45,267 bases of DNA from an uncultured Oscillospiraceae bacterium (GCA_910587205.1 CAJULZ010000007.1:1-45267), one strand, 5' to 3'; numbered from the stretch's first letter, positions 1-7,587 are shown. Made by a program: numbers and translations. Notes: generated from the letters alone by a model not told the origin.

Positions 1-131
1 CCCGCACCCTGGAGGAGGTGGGCAAGGAGTTCAACGTCACCCGGGAGCGCATCCGGCAGATCGAGGCCAAGGCGCTGCGGAAGCTGCGGCATCCCAGCCG
101 GAGCAAGAAGCTGAAGGACTTTTTGAGCTGA
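1..131 (+). CDS. rpoD: RNA polymerase primary sigma factor, C-terminal end (partial)
   Basis: Only the last 42 codons are present; the reading frame enters at base 3. The translated end contains EEVGKEFNVTRERIRQIEAK followed by ALRKLRHPSRSKKL. This is the region 4.2 helix-turn-helix that reads the -35 element in primary sigma-70 factors, followed by the usual short basic tail ending in FLS. The near-invariant VTRERIRQIEAKALRKLRHP string makes a housekeeping factor (RpoD/SigA) much more likely than an alternative sigma. A strong intrinsic terminator follows 20 bases after the stop. The start and upstream context (dnaG is the usual neighbour) lie outside the window. Confidence 0.93.
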   Translation, partial: RTLEEVGKEFNVTRERIRQIEAKALRKLRHPSRSKKLKDFLS

Positions 132-150
132 GATGTTCGATGAATAGGAT

Positions 151-181
151 CGCCCCCGGCCAATGGCCGGGGGCGGTTTTG
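151..181 (+). terminator. Intrinsic terminator of rpoD
   Basis: An 11-bp perfect GC stem (151-161 with 165-175, loop AAT) is followed by GTTTTG. It sits 20 bases after the rpoD stop and just before the convergent GNAT gene. The T-tract is on the plus side only, so it serves rpoD rather than the minus-strand gene. Confidence 0.85.
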
Positions 182-191
182 TCTACCAGGA

Positions 192-677
192 TCAGAGCGT
201 AAGCGTCATTTTTAATCGCGTGACTCTTTTTCCATTGGACATTTCATCCATGAATGTGTCAACAACCTGAAAGCCGCATTTGATGTAACACTGTTGTGCG
301 CGATGATTGTTTTGGTCGGTAAACAAGCTGAGAGACACGGCATTGTTCTCCCGTGCCTTGCCGATAAGGTGAGTGATGACATAGGCGCCGATGCCATTAT
401 TTTGATATTCGGGCAGCAGCGCCGCCATCTTCAAAAACACTTCGCTATTTTCTGCCATCAAGTTATTGAGTGCAAACCATCCAATGGGTTTTTCGTCCTC
501 AAAAATGATATAGCCTTCTTCATCCGCGTCTGATTGCCAGAGAAGAATGGCTTCCTCCCAATCTTGCTGCGTAGTCGGGACTTCATTTAATGCCTGCATG
601 ATAAATGGGTCATTCATAAGTTGAAGCAGAAAACCTGCATCTTTTTCGGCGACTTCTTGAATTATGATATTTCCCAT
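192..677 (-). CDS. GNAT family N-acetyltransferase
   Basis: A 161-aa protein that should transfer an acetyl group from acetyl-CoA to an amine; the substrate cannot be told. The acetyl-CoA pyrophosphate-binding motif A is visible as QNNGIGA (residues about 92-98) after a beta strand. The C-terminal NNHRAQQCYIKCGF is the motif B region typical of single-domain GNATs. The start is supported by AGGAGG six bases upstream of the ATG. The gene is convergent to rpoD, and its 5' end is 19 bases from the 3' end of the next minus-strand gene, so the two may be co-transcribed. Its base composition is lower in GC than that of its neighbours, which could indicate recent acquisition. Confidence 0.85.
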   Translation of the reverse strand: MGNIIIQEVAEKDAGFLLQLMNDPFIMQALNEVPTTQQDWEEAILLWQSDADEEGYIIFEDEKPIGWFALNNLMAENSEVFLKMAALLPEYQNNGIGAYVITHLIGKARENNAVSLSLFTDQNNHRAQQCYIKCGFQVVDTFMDEMSNGKRVTRLKMTLTL

Positions 678-696
678 TGATACCCTCCTAATCCTA

Positions 697-1587
697 TTAT
701 CGAAACACCCGGTTAAAATCCCTGGGCATCTTGGCCTTGAACGTGACGATTTCCCCAGTTGCCGGATGGGTAAAGGACAGCTCGTTGGCGTGGAGGCACA
801 AACGCCCGATAGGATTGGTCCGCGCCCCGTACTGCTTGTCCCCCGCCACAGGGCAGCCCTTCTCCTTCATGTGGACGCGGATTTGATTTTTCCGCCCCGT
901 CTCGATGCTGATATCCAGCAGGGCGTACCCGCCCCCGGCCTTCTTGATCTCGTAGCTGGTGACGGCCTCCTTGGCCCCCTTCCCCGGCGCGCCGGAGAAA
1001 CTGAGGTGGGTGTCTGTCTCCACCAGGAAGGAGCGGATGGTGTCCTGGGCGGGCTTGGGCGCGCCCTCCACCACCGCCAGATAGCCCCGCCGGGTCAACA
1101 TATCGTTCCAGTGGGTTTGAAACAGCTCCTTGGTTTCCGGGTCGCGGGCAAACATCAAAACCCCCGACGTGTCCCGGTCCAGCCGGTGGAGGACGAAAAT
1201 CCGGTCGCCCACCTTCCGGCTTTTTACGTAGTCGGTGACGATGTGGTAGGCGGTGCGCACCTTCTCCTTGTCGTTGGCCACACTGAGGAGCTTGGCGGGC
1301 TTGTTGATCACGATGAGGTGCTCGTCCTCGTACAGTAAAGGGAAGGGCAGAGCGTTCGCCCTGGGGGCGGAGGAGGGCAGGATGGACACCTGCTGGCCGG
1401 GGGAGAGGGGGGCGTCAAACCGGGAGACGGGCACGCCGTCCACCGCCACCAACCGCCGGGACAGGAGGGATTTCACGTTGTTGCGGCTCTTACCCTTCAC
1501 ACTGGACAGCAGGAAGGGGAGCAAGGTGGTGGGTTCTTCCACCGCGTAGACGGGGGATTCTGCCCGCCGGCTGTGCGCGTATTCCAT
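697..1587 (-). CDS. RluA-family pseudouridine synthase
   Basis: A 296-aa enzyme that isomerises specific uridines in rRNA or tRNA to pseudouridine. The N-terminal part (about residues 18-70: LLPFLLSSV, NNVKSLLSRRLVAVDG) looks like an S4 RNA-binding domain. The catalytic domain starts at LLYEDEHLIVINKPAKLLS, and HRLDRDTSG (134-142) carries the catalytic Asp (D137). Near the end GRKNQIRVHMKEKGCPVAGD and LCLHANELSFTHP are family motifs. Length is normal for the RluA/RluC/RluD group. The exact target (for example RluD-like 23S sites) cannot be decided from sequence alone, so no symbol is given. It lies upstream of the GNAT gene on the same strand and is divergent from yqfC. Confidence 0.9.
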   Translation of the reverse strand: MEYAHSRRAESPVYAVEEPTTLLPFLLSSVKGKSRNNVKSLLSRRLVAVDGVPVSRFDAPLSPGQQVSILPSSAPRANALPFPLLYEDEHLIVINKPAKLLSVANDKEKVRTAYHIVTDYVKSRKVGDRIFVLHRLDRDTSGVLMFARDPETKELFQTHWNDMLTRRGYLAVVEGAPKPAQDTIRSFLVETDTHLSFSGAPGKGAKEAVTSYEIKKAGGGYALLDISIETGRKNQIRVHMKEKGCPVAGDKQYGARTNPIGRLCLHANELSFTHPATGEIVTFKAKMPRDFNRVFR

Positions 1588-1745
1588 AATAACCGCCTTT
1601 TCTGAGCTGCCTATCAGAGCGATAGGTAGTTTGTTTTTTTGTTGATAGGGCTATTTTACCACAGGAAGCCGGAAAAGTCCACAAATTCCAGGGGGACAGG
1701 CAAGCCGGGGGAGAGAACGGCATATCCTTGCCAGAGGTGATGCGA

Positions 1746-2021
1746 GTGGAGGGAAAGGACGGGCTGCTGGCCCGGGCGTCCCGGCTGTTCGACCTGCCCG
1801 CGGACGCGGTGGCGGGGGTTCCCCGGGTAGAGGTGGTGGGGGACGGCGAGCTGCGGATGGGCCCGCACCGGGGCATCCTGGCCTATGGGCCGGAGGAGAT
1901 CCATATTTCCGGGGGGAACCTGGTGGTGGTGGTACGGGGGAGCGGCCTGGAGCTGCGGGCTATGACGCCGGAGGAGCTGCTCATCACGGGGACCATCGTG
2001 ACCGTGGAGTTTATGAGGTAG
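1746..2021 (+). CDS. yqfC: Sporulation protein YqfC
   Basis: A 91-aa protein of the YabP/YqfC family, known in Bacillus as a mother-cell sporulation protein. Recognisable features are LFDLPADAVAGVPRVEVVG near the start, then HRGILAYGPEEIHI, then LRAMTPEELLITGTI ending in VEF. I chose the GTG at 1746 because AGAGGTGAT (1733-1741) is a good ribosome site at the right distance. The upstream TTG (1728) and ATG (1740) have worse spacing. It is followed by yqfD, its usual partner, but here 284 bases separate them, including a hairpin and a MITE-like repeat. A sigma-E promoter would be expected from other spore formers, but I do not see a convincing one. Confidence 0.85.
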   Translation: MEGKDGLLARASRLFDLPADAVAGVPRVEVVGDGELRMGPHRGILAYGPEEIHISGGNLVVVVRGSGLELRAMTPEELLITGTIVTVEFMR

Positions 2022-2046
2022 TTCTTTTTCCCGCGAGAAAAAGAAC
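2021..2046. terminator. AT-rich 10-bp palindrome after yqfC (possible weak terminator)
   Basis: GTTCTTTTTC (2021-2030) pairs perfectly with GAAAAAGAAC (2037-2046) around a 6-base loop CCGCGA. It overlaps the yqfC stop codon. The arm is rich in T/A and there is no T-tract after it, so termination is uncertain; it may be a dispersed repeat. Confidence 0.45.
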
Positions 2047-2087
2047 CAAAAAGAGCTTGAAACCGCCGCCAACAGGAGGCAGGTGTA

Positions 2088-2252
2088 AGAGCCTGTTCCA
2101 TATCTGGAAGAATGCCGGCGGACGAGGGATTTTCCCGCCAGGCAAGGCGGGATTTCACAGGAATCATTGTGTTTATTTCAAGAAATCACCCACAAAGCAC
2201 GGCGGGAAAAGGCCCGCCGGATGGCGTTTGGGGAGATGTGAAACAGGCTCTA
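2088..2252. mobile_element. MITE-like inverted repeat between yqfC and yqfD
   Basis: The element is about 165 bp. Its left end AGAGCCTGTT (2088-2097) is the exact reverse complement of the right end AACAGGCTCT (2242-2251). The 17-base terminal arms (2089-2105 and 2234-2250) match at 15 positions, and similarity continues inward (CCGGCGG and TTTCCCGCC on both sides). No open frame of note is inside. This architecture fits a non-autonomous miniature inverted-repeat element. The bases just outside (TGTA on the left, TAAA on the right) show no clear target-site duplication. Confidence 0.6.
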
Positions 2253-2305
2253 AAGCAGACCGTCGGAAACGGGACGCGAATCTTGGCTGAAAAGGGTTTG
2301 AGATT

Positions 2306-3553
2306 ATGAAAAAGCTCATCAACCTGCTGCTTGGCTATGTGGAGCTTCAGGTTACAGGCGCTTTTCCGGAGCGCCTTTTGAACCTGTGCGCCCAGAACCG
2401 GCTGGCCTTCTGGCGGCTGCGCTGGCTGGACGAGACCAGCTTCACCTTCCGTATCGCGCTGAGGGATCGCGGGAGGCTGGACGGACTGGCCCAGCGGGCC
2501 ATGTGCGAGCTGTCGGAGCAGGGCCGCCGGGGGGCGGCCGTGGTGGCGGGGGGGATTGCCTCCCACCGGTTGGGGTTTATGCTGGGGCTGGGGCTGTGCC
2601 TGCTGGCGGTGGGGGTGCTGTCCCGGTTTTTGCTGGTGGTGGAGGTGACGGGCAATGAGACGGTGCCTACCGCCGTAATCCTCTCCCAGCTCCAGCGGGT
2701 GGGGGTGCGCCCCGGGGCTTACGGCCCCGCCATCCCGGAACGGGAGGCGGCAAATACCGCCCTGCTGGGCCTGCCGGAGCTGAGCTATATGGCGATCAAT
2801 ATTTACGGCACGCGGGCGGAGGTGGTGGTCCGCGAAGCGGAACAGGCGCCCAAGCTGCTGGACGAGGAGACCCCGGCGGATGTGGTGGCGATGGCGGACG
2901 GGATCATTGAGGACATCCAGGCGGACGCCGGGCAGGCTATGTTCCAGGATGGGGACGCCGTGGTGCGGGGGGATACGCTCATCTCGGGCACGCTGGATCT
3001 GAGGGAACCGGAGTACGGGACGGTAGATTTGGGTTATCTGGTGGTGCGGGCCAGGGGCTCTGTCACAGCCCGTACCTGGCGCATTTTGGAGGAGACGGTC
3101 CCGCTTACCGCGGCGGTGAAGGAGTACACCGGCAAGGAGCAGACCGGGTACTCCCTGAAAATTTTATGGTTCGACCTGGATTTTTTTCAAAACAGTAGCA
3201 TTTCCGGTGGGAGATATGATAAAATAACAGAAACTGCGGAATTGGCTTTGCTTGGGCGGCCCATGCCCGCCGCTCTTACCACCGTCACCCGGCGGGAATA
3301 TATCCTCCGGGAAGAACCGGTGGACCAGGAGGCGGAGGCCGCCCGGCTGGAGCAGGTGCTGCTGACCCGGCTGGAAGGGCTGATGGAGGCCCGGCAGGGG
3401 GAAGTGCTCCACACGGACCTGGCTGTCCGGACGGACGGGGAGCGGCTCACCGTTACGCTGTTGGCGGAGTGCCGGGAGGAAATCGGCCGGACGGTGGAGC
3501 GGGAGGGAACGGTAGGGCGTATTCCCGGTACGCCGGGCACGGGGAACGGCTGA
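2306..3553 (+). CDS. yqfD: Sporulation protein YqfD
   Basis: A 415-aa membrane-anchored protein of the YqfD family, required for efficient sporulation in Bacillus, where it is made in the mother cell. The N-terminal cytoplasmic region begins MKKLINLLLGYVELQVTGAF, a family hallmark. One clear membrane segment lies at about residues 89-112 (LGFMLGLGLCLLAVGVLSRF). After it comes an extracytoplasmic POTRA-like section starting VVEVTGNETV. The C-terminal half carries VTRREYILREEP, also typical. Length matches the family (about 390-420 aa). It lies between yqfC and phoH, the conserved order in spore-forming Firmicutes. Confidence 0.9.
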   Translation: MKKLINLLLGYVELQVTGAFPERLLNLCAQNRLAFWRLRWLDETSFTFRIALRDRGRLDGLAQRAMCELSEQGRRGAAVVAGGIASHRLGFMLGLGLCLLAVGVLSRFLLVVEVTGNETVPTAVILSQLQRVGVRPGAYGPAIPEREAANTALLGLPELSYMAINIYGTRAEVVVREAEQAPKLLDEETPADVVAMADGIIEDIQADAGQAMFQDGDAVVRGDTLISGTLDLREPEYGTVDLGYLVVRARGSVTARTWRILEETVPLTAAVKEYTGKEQTGYSLKILWFDLDFFQNSSISGGRYDKITETAELALLGRPMPAALTTVTRREYILREEPVDQEAEAARLEQVLLTRLEGLMEARQGEVLHTDLAVRTDGERLTVTLLAECREEIGRTVEREGTVGRIPGTPGTGNG

Positions 3554-3661
3554 AAGGCCGAAAAATATCATCACGCTTCGCCTGTCCACGACGCGCGGCT
3601 TCGCTTGGCCCTGCCCGCGCCGCTCGCGGCGGCCCAGCGCTACAAACAAAAGGAGATACCA

Positions 3662-4639
3662 ATGACAGAACAGAGCATCAGCATCGAGCGGATGGAGGAG
3701 GCCGTCAACCTGTTCGGCCTGTTTGACGAGAATATCCGCATTATTGAGCAGGAGCTTGGCGTGGCGGTGGTGAACCGAGAGTCCAGCCTGAAAATATCCG
3801 GCGAGGGGGAGGCAGTGATGCTGGCGGTCAAGGCCATCCAGGGCCTGCTCACCCTGTCCGCCAAGGGGGAGGCCATCGGCCAGCAGAACGTCCGGTATAT
3901 CATTGAGCTGGTGCGGTCGGGCAACGAGAGGAAGATCGCCCAGCTGGCGGGGGATGTGGTGTGCGTCACCGCCAAGGGCAAGCCCATCAAGGCCAAAACC
4001 ATCGGCCAGCAGAAATACGTGGACGCCATCAAGAATAATACCGTCACCATCGGCGTGGGCCCCGCCGGCACGGGCAAAACCTATCTGGCCGTGGCGGCGG
4101 CGGTGGCCGCCTTCCGGGAAAAGCAGATCAACCGGATTATCCTCACCCGCCCCGCCGTGGAGGCGGGGGAGCGGCTGGGCTTCCTGCCAGGGGATTTGCA
4201 GAGTAAGGTAGACCCCTACCTGCGGCCATTGTATGACGCGCTGTTTGATATGCTGGGGGCGGAGACGTACCAAAAGTATGTGGAGCGGGGGAATATTGAG
4301 GTGGCCCCCCTGGCCTATATGCGGGGACGGACGCTGGACGACAGCTTCATCATCCTGGATGAAGCCCAGAACACCAGCCGGGAGCAGATGAAGATGTTCC
4401 TCACCCGGCTGGGGTTCGGGTCCAAGATCGTCATCACCGGCGACGCCACCCAGATCGACCTGCCGGTGGACAAGGTGTCCGGGCTGAGGGAGGCCATGCG
4501 GGTGCTGAAGGGCGTGGAGGATATCGCCATCTGCCAGCTCACCGGGGCAGACGTGGTGCGCCATGTCATCGTCCAGCGGATCATCAAGGCGTATGAGGAC
4601 GATGAGAAGCGGCGGGCGGCGAAACGGGAGAAGCGTTAG
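3662..4639 (+). CDS. phoH: PhoH family ATPase (PhoH-like protein)
   Basis: A 325-aa cytoplasmic P-loop ATPase related to helicase core domains; its role is still poorly defined, with links to RNA metabolism near ybeY and era. Walker A is GPAGTGKT (about 133-140) and Walker B is SFIILDEAQN (about 227-236). An N-terminal RNA-binding-like region precedes them. The ATG at 3662 is preceded by AAAGGAGAT at good spacing; a longer in-frame extension from 3605 has no ribosome site and a low-complexity sequence. phoH-ybeY is a conserved pair, but here a divergent gene and an XRE regulator lie between them. The stop overlaps the end of the convergent 60-aa gene by four bases. Confidence 0.92.
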   Translation: MTEQSISIERMEEAVNLFGLFDENIRIIEQELGVAVVNRESSLKISGEGEAVMLAVKAIQGLLTLSAKGEAIGQQNVRYIIELVRSGNERKIAQLAGDVVCVTAKGKPIKAKTIGQQKYVDAIKNNTVTIGVGPAGTGKTYLAVAAAVAAFREKQINRIILTRPAVEAGERLGFLPGDLQSKVDPYLRPLYDALFDMLGAETYQKYVERGNIEVAPLAYMRGRTLDDSFIILDEAQNTSREQMKMFLTRLGFGSKIVITGDATQIDLPVDKVSGLREAMRVLKGVEDIAICQLTGADVVRHVIVQRIIKAYEDDEKRRAAKREKR

Positions 4640-4818
4640 AGATTTTCCAAGCAGGCGCCGGTTATCTGCATTCCAAGTTGGAGGTCTTGGTAAAAGGCCC
4701 AGAGGCCGTGGCCCTGGATGGGATTGCTTTGAAAGTAGTTCGGCCAGAAGTCCGGGTTGGGCGGGGTGACGAAATGTCGGTATAATTCTTCTACAATAGT
4801 GGGGATATCGTTGCCCAT
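4636..4818 (-). CDS. Small hypothetical protein, divergent from XRE regulator
   Basis: A 60-aa protein I do not recognise. It is rich in aromatic residues and Pro/Asn (HFVTPPNPDFWPNYF), with an amphipathic-looking end (WAFYQDLQLGMQITGACLENL). It has no signal peptide or membrane segment. Expression is well supported: AAGGAGG lies about 7 bases before the ATG, and upstream is a minus-strand sigma-A promoter with TATAAT and TTGGCA at an 18-bp spacing. Its 3' end overlaps the phoH stop. It is divergent from the XRE regulator at 4899 and shares its operator-like region, so it is probably the regulator's target. It could be a toxin-like or sensing peptide, but nothing in the sequence shows a function. 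Confidence 0.6.
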   Translation of the reverse strand: MGNDIPTIVEELYRHFVTPPNPDFWPNYFQSNPIQGHGLWAFYQDLQLGMQITGACLENL

Positions 4819-4830
4819 CGTAATTCCTCC

Positions 4831-4883
4831 TTAATACGTACTTTTTTATACGTATTATAGCACGGCATTTTAGTACGTGCCAA
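4831..4883. promoter_or_regulatory. Divergent promoter with three TACGTR operator repeats
   Basis: On the minus strand, -10 TATAAT (4854-4859) and -35 TTGGCA (4878-4883) are separated by 18 bp and drive the 60-aa gene. On the plus strand, TTAATA (4831-4836) and TATTAT (4853-4858) form a weaker overlapping promoter for the XRE gene. TACGTA occurs at 4835-4840 and 4849-4854 (inside the perfect palindrome ATACGTAT), and TACGTG at 4874-4879. These repeats cover both promoters and are likely binding sites of the XRE protein (inference). Confidence 0.6.
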
Positions 4884-4898
4884 TAGGGGAGTGAAAAA

Positions 4899-5117
4899 AT
4901 GATTTTTAATGAGCGGCTGAAAATACTGCGGGCCGAAAAAGGCTTGACCCAAGAGGAAACGGCTGGTACACTCAAGTTCAATTACCGCCATTACCAGCGG
5001 CTGGAAGCGGACGGACATTTGCCGAACTACAAAAGTCTGCTACAGATTGCCAATTTTTTTGATGTGTCCGTGGACTGGCTCATGGGCCGCACAGACAGAC
5101 GGGAGGTCAGCCGGTGA
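4899..5117 (+). CDS. XRE-family helix-turn-helix transcriptional regulator
   Basis: A 72-aa protein made of a single Cro/C1-type HTH domain. The sequence ERLKILRAEKGLTQEETA, then NYRHYQRLEADGHLPNYKSL, then IANFFDVSVDWLMGRTD is the standard five-helix XRE fold with its C-terminal DWLMGRTD signature. AGGGGAG lies six bases before the ATG. It has no sensory domain, so it is a minimal repressor, probably acting on the TACGTR repeats between it and the divergent 60-aa gene. Its stop codon overlaps the ybeY start (GTGATG), so ybeY is translationally coupled to it. This links a small regulator to an essential-type rRNA maturation gene, an unusual arrangement. Confidence 0.88.
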   Translation: MIFNERLKILRAEKGLTQEETAGTLKFNYRHYQRLEADGHLPNYKSLLQIANFFDVSVDWLMGRTDRREVSR

Positions 5118-5611
5118 TGCCGAACCATGAGATCATCGTCTCCGCCGATGTGCCGGGGGTGGACGACGGCCTGCGGTCGTTCCTCCGCCGGGTGATCCGC
5201 ACCGCCCTGGACATCGAGGGGGTGGAGGCACCCTGCGAGGTCAATGTGCTGATTACCAATGACGCAGGCATCCATCAGGTCAATCTGGATATGCGGGGGG
5301 TGGACGCCTCCACCGACGTGCTGTCCTTCCCCATGTTTGTCCTGGCTCCGGGGGACAAGCCCTCGGAGGAGGACGCCGACCCCGCCACCGGGCTGGTTCC
5401 CCTGGGGGATATGTGCATCTCCCTGGAGCGGGCAAAGGCCCAGGCCAAGGAGTATGGACATTCCAACCGCCGGGAGCTGGCTTATTTGGCGGTGCACTCT
5501 GCGCTGCATCTGCTGGGGTACGACCACCTGGACGAGGGGCCGATGAAGGCCCGGATGCGCGAACGGGAGGAGACCATCATGGCGGGGTTGGGATTGGTTC
5601 GGGAGGGCTGA
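5117..5611 (+). CDS. ybeY: Endoribonuclease YbeY (rRNA maturation factor)
   Basis: A 164-aa zinc metalloendoribonuclease needed for 16S rRNA 3' processing and ribosome quality control. The zinc-binding motif HSALHLLGYDH (127-137) shows all three histidines. STDVLSFPMF and GDMCISLERAKAQA are the other family blocks. An insertion rich in Asp/Glu/Pro (SEEDADPATG) lies between them. Either the GTG at 5114 or the ATG at 5117 could start it; GGGAGG is 10 bases from the ATG and 7 from the GTG. It overlaps the preceding XRE gene and is followed two bases later by the acyltransferase gene. In most Firmicutes dgkA and cdd come next; they are missing here. Confidence 0.93.
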   Translation: MPNHEIIVSADVPGVDDGLRSFLRRVIRTALDIEGVEAPCEVNVLITNDAGIHQVNLDMRGVDASTDVLSFPMFVLAPGDKPSEEDADPATGLVPLGDMCISLERAKAQAKEYGHSNRRELAYLAVHSALHLLGYDHLDEGPMKARMREREETIMAGLGLVREG

Positions 5612-5612
5612 G

Positions 5613-6692
5613 ATGGAAGGGACGGAAAACCGGCGGGACTTTGGCCTGGATCTGGTCCGGGCGGCGGCGGGCGTGCTCACGCTGAGCGTACACTTTTTCC
5701 TGAACAGCGGGTTTTACGACGCTCCGGTGTCCGGGGGCGCGATGCTGGCGGCGTGTGTGGCGCGGATGCTGTGCATGACCTGCGTGCCGCTGTTCCTGCT
5801 GCTCACAGGGTACACCTGCATCGGGCGCGTGTGGTCGAAGAGATATTATTGGAAGCTGCTACCGGTGCTGCTTACCTATGCGCTGGCGGGGGCGGCGTGC
5901 GTGGCCTTCCGCATCCTCTGGCTGGGGGAGCGATGGCCGCTGCGGACGGTGGCGCTGATGTTCACCACGTACGGGGCGGCCCCCTATGGCTGGTACATTG
6001 AGATGTACATCGGGCTGTTCCTGCTCAGTCCTTTTTTCAACGCCGCGTGGCATGCCTTGGGGCGCGAGGGCAGGGGGGCGCTGACCCTTACGCTGGTGGG
6101 GTTGACGGCGCTGCCGCCGCTGGTCAACCAACTGTGGGAGCTGCTGCCGGATTGGTGGGTGGGAATGTACCCGCTGGCATTTTACGCCGTGGGCGCGTGG
6201 CTGCGGGAGAACCCGATGAGAGTGAAAGGCTGGAAGCTGCTGCTGTGCTGGCTTGGCTTGGCTGCGGCGTTTGGGATAAAGAGCTACGTCAGGGCTGGCG
6301 GCGGGGCTTACGCGCTGGGCGTGGACGACGGCTGGGGCAGCCTGGGATTGCTGGCCCAGGCGGTGTGCTTGTTTTCCGCCCTGCGGCGGGCAGAGGGGGA
6401 GCGCGTCCCCGCCCCGGCGCGCTGGTGGGTGGCCAGAGCGGCCCGGCTGGCATTGCCCATGTATTTGGTTTCGTACATCGTTGACCGGCTGATTTACCCG
6501 GTGCTGGCCGCCGCCGCGCCCGAGGCCGGACAGAGGATTTTCTGGATGTGGGCGGTAGTGCCGGTGGTGACGGTTTGCTCCATGGTATTGGCGCAGCTGG
6601 TGGACTGGGCGTCGGGGGCGCTGGTGGGGCTTGTCCCCATGAGGACGAAAGACGCGGTTCACGCGCAAGGCCGCGATACAAAAGAAAGCTGA
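5613..6692 (+). CDS. Acyltransferase family 3 membrane protein
   Basis: A 359-aa polytopic membrane protein. The start RRDFGLDLVRAAAGVLTL followed by a conserved His in LSVHFF matches the first membrane segment of the acyltransferase-3 (OafA/NodX/WecH) family. About ten hydrophobic segments follow, including FLLLTGYT and WYIEMYIGLFLLSPFF. Members O- or N-acylate sugars of cell-surface glycans. GAGGGCTGAG precedes the ATG. It begins two bases after ybeY and is followed closely by a lipoprotein gene, so ybeY, this gene, the lipoprotein and era probably form one transcript. The substrate is unknown; a role in modifying a wall polymer is an inference from family and location. Confidence 0.82.
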   Translation: MEGTENRRDFGLDLVRAAAGVLTLSVHFFLNSGFYDAPVSGGAMLAACVARMLCMTCVPLFLLLTGYTCIGRVWSKRYYWKLLPVLLTYALAGAACVAFRILWLGERWPLRTVALMFTTYGAAPYGWYIEMYIGLFLLSPFFNAAWHALGREGRGALTLTLVGLTALPPLVNQLWELLPDWWVGMYPLAFYAVGAWLRENPMRVKGWKLLLCWLGLAAAFGIKSYVRAGGGAYALGVDDGWGSLGLLAQAVCLFSALRRAEGERVPAPARWWVARAARLALPMYLVSYIVDRLIYPVLAAAAPEAGQRIFWMWAVVPVVTVCSMVLAQLVDWASGALVGLVPMRTKDAVHAQGRDTKES

Positions 6693-6702
6693 GGATTGCG
6701 AT

Positions 6703-7587
6703 ATGGAAATAAAAAAGATGGGCGCGGTAGTGCTTGCCGCCGCGCTGGCGTTGCCCCTGTCCGCCTGCGGGGGCGGGCGGGAGGTTCAGGACGTTTCGCC
6801 GGAGCCCTCCACCGCGCCAAGCGCCGCGGTGGGCGCGCCGTTGGAGGCAACGCCCAGCGAGTCGGCGCAGTCCACCCCGGAGGAGCTGTTAGCGGGGCAG
6901 ACCGTGGACGATACCCACGACGCCTTCCTGGTGGACACCGGGGGAACGCTGGGGACGCTGCTGGTGACGGCGGAACTGGGGGAGCGGGGGCCGAACCCAA
7001 ACCCGGAATGGGAGTCGTGGGAGTACCCGGTGTACCTTTCCATCTGGAATCCTGCGGATATGGGCCAGCCGATTCAGAAGCTGGAGGGAACGGCTTGGGA
7101 TGTGGATTGGAACGCGTATGACCGGCATGAGGAGCTGGACGCCAACTTTGACGGGTACATGGATTTCAGCTTGTTATGCAGCATGGGAAACGGAGCCAGT
7201 TCCTGGTATCTCTGGGTGTGGGACGAGGGGGCCAGGCAGTTTGTGGAAGTTCCGGAGTACCGGGAGATCTCCTTGCCCCGCTGCAACCCGGAGACGGAGG
7301 TCATCGACGGCTGGGCCCGAAGCAGCGGCGCCGGAGACGGCGTGACCACCTTCCACCGCTGGGAGGACGGCAGGCTGGTGTGCGTGCGGCGGATCGAGAC
7401 GTGGTGGGAGCTGGACGAGGAGGTCCGCACAGAGGAGGAGACCACGGTGCATCCCATGCACCTCAAAGTGGAGGACCGGGTCGGCGGGAAGCTGACCCAG
7501 GTGTATTACCAGTATTTTTCGCCGGGTGAGGACTTCCTTCTGGAGCAGGAGAAATGGGAAAACCTGGACTACCACGGCGAGGAATAA
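6703..7587 (+). CDS. Predicted lipoprotein of unknown function
   Basis: A 294-aa protein with a lipoprotein signal peptide: MEIKKMG, a hydrophobic stretch, then the lipobox LSAC (19-22), with Cys22 followed by GGG. A Ser/Pro/Thr/Glu-rich linker follows (about 25-65). The mature part has Asp-rich stretches such as RHEELDANFDGYMDFSLL, resembling the solvent-exposed calcium-loop-like or FG-GAP-like stretches seen in some surface proteins of gut Firmicutes. I cannot name a family. GAGGA lies upstream of the ATG. It is 10 bases after the acyltransferase gene and 28 before era. Lgt, which would lipidate it, is encoded at 36239. Its role is unknown. Confidence 0.75.
   Translation: MEIKKMGAVVLAAALALPLSACGGGREVQDVSPEPSTAPSAAVGAPLEATPSESAQSTPEELLAGQTVDDTHDAFLVDTGGTLGTLLVTAELGERGPNPNPEWESWEYPVYLSIWNPADMGQPIQKLEGTAWDVDWNAYDRHEELDANFDGYMDFSLLCSMGNGASSWYLWVWDEGARQFVEVPEYREISLPRCNPETEVIDGWARSSGAGDGVTTFHRWEDGRLVCVRRIETWWELDEEVRTEEETTVHPMHLKVEDRVGGKLTQVYYQYFSPGEDFLLEQEKWENLDYHGEE

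Noticed and set aside
1608..1655. CCTATC/GATAGG hairpin followed by T-rich DNA upstream of the RluA-type gene
   Set aside because: It resembles a plus-strand terminator, but no plus-strand gene precedes it; the stem is only six pairs.
3164..4981. 605-aa open frame on the minus strand opposite yqfD and phoH
   Set aside because: It lies antisense to phoH with clear family motifs. High GC keeps the reverse frame open; the protein is His/Pro/Arg-rich without recognisable domains.
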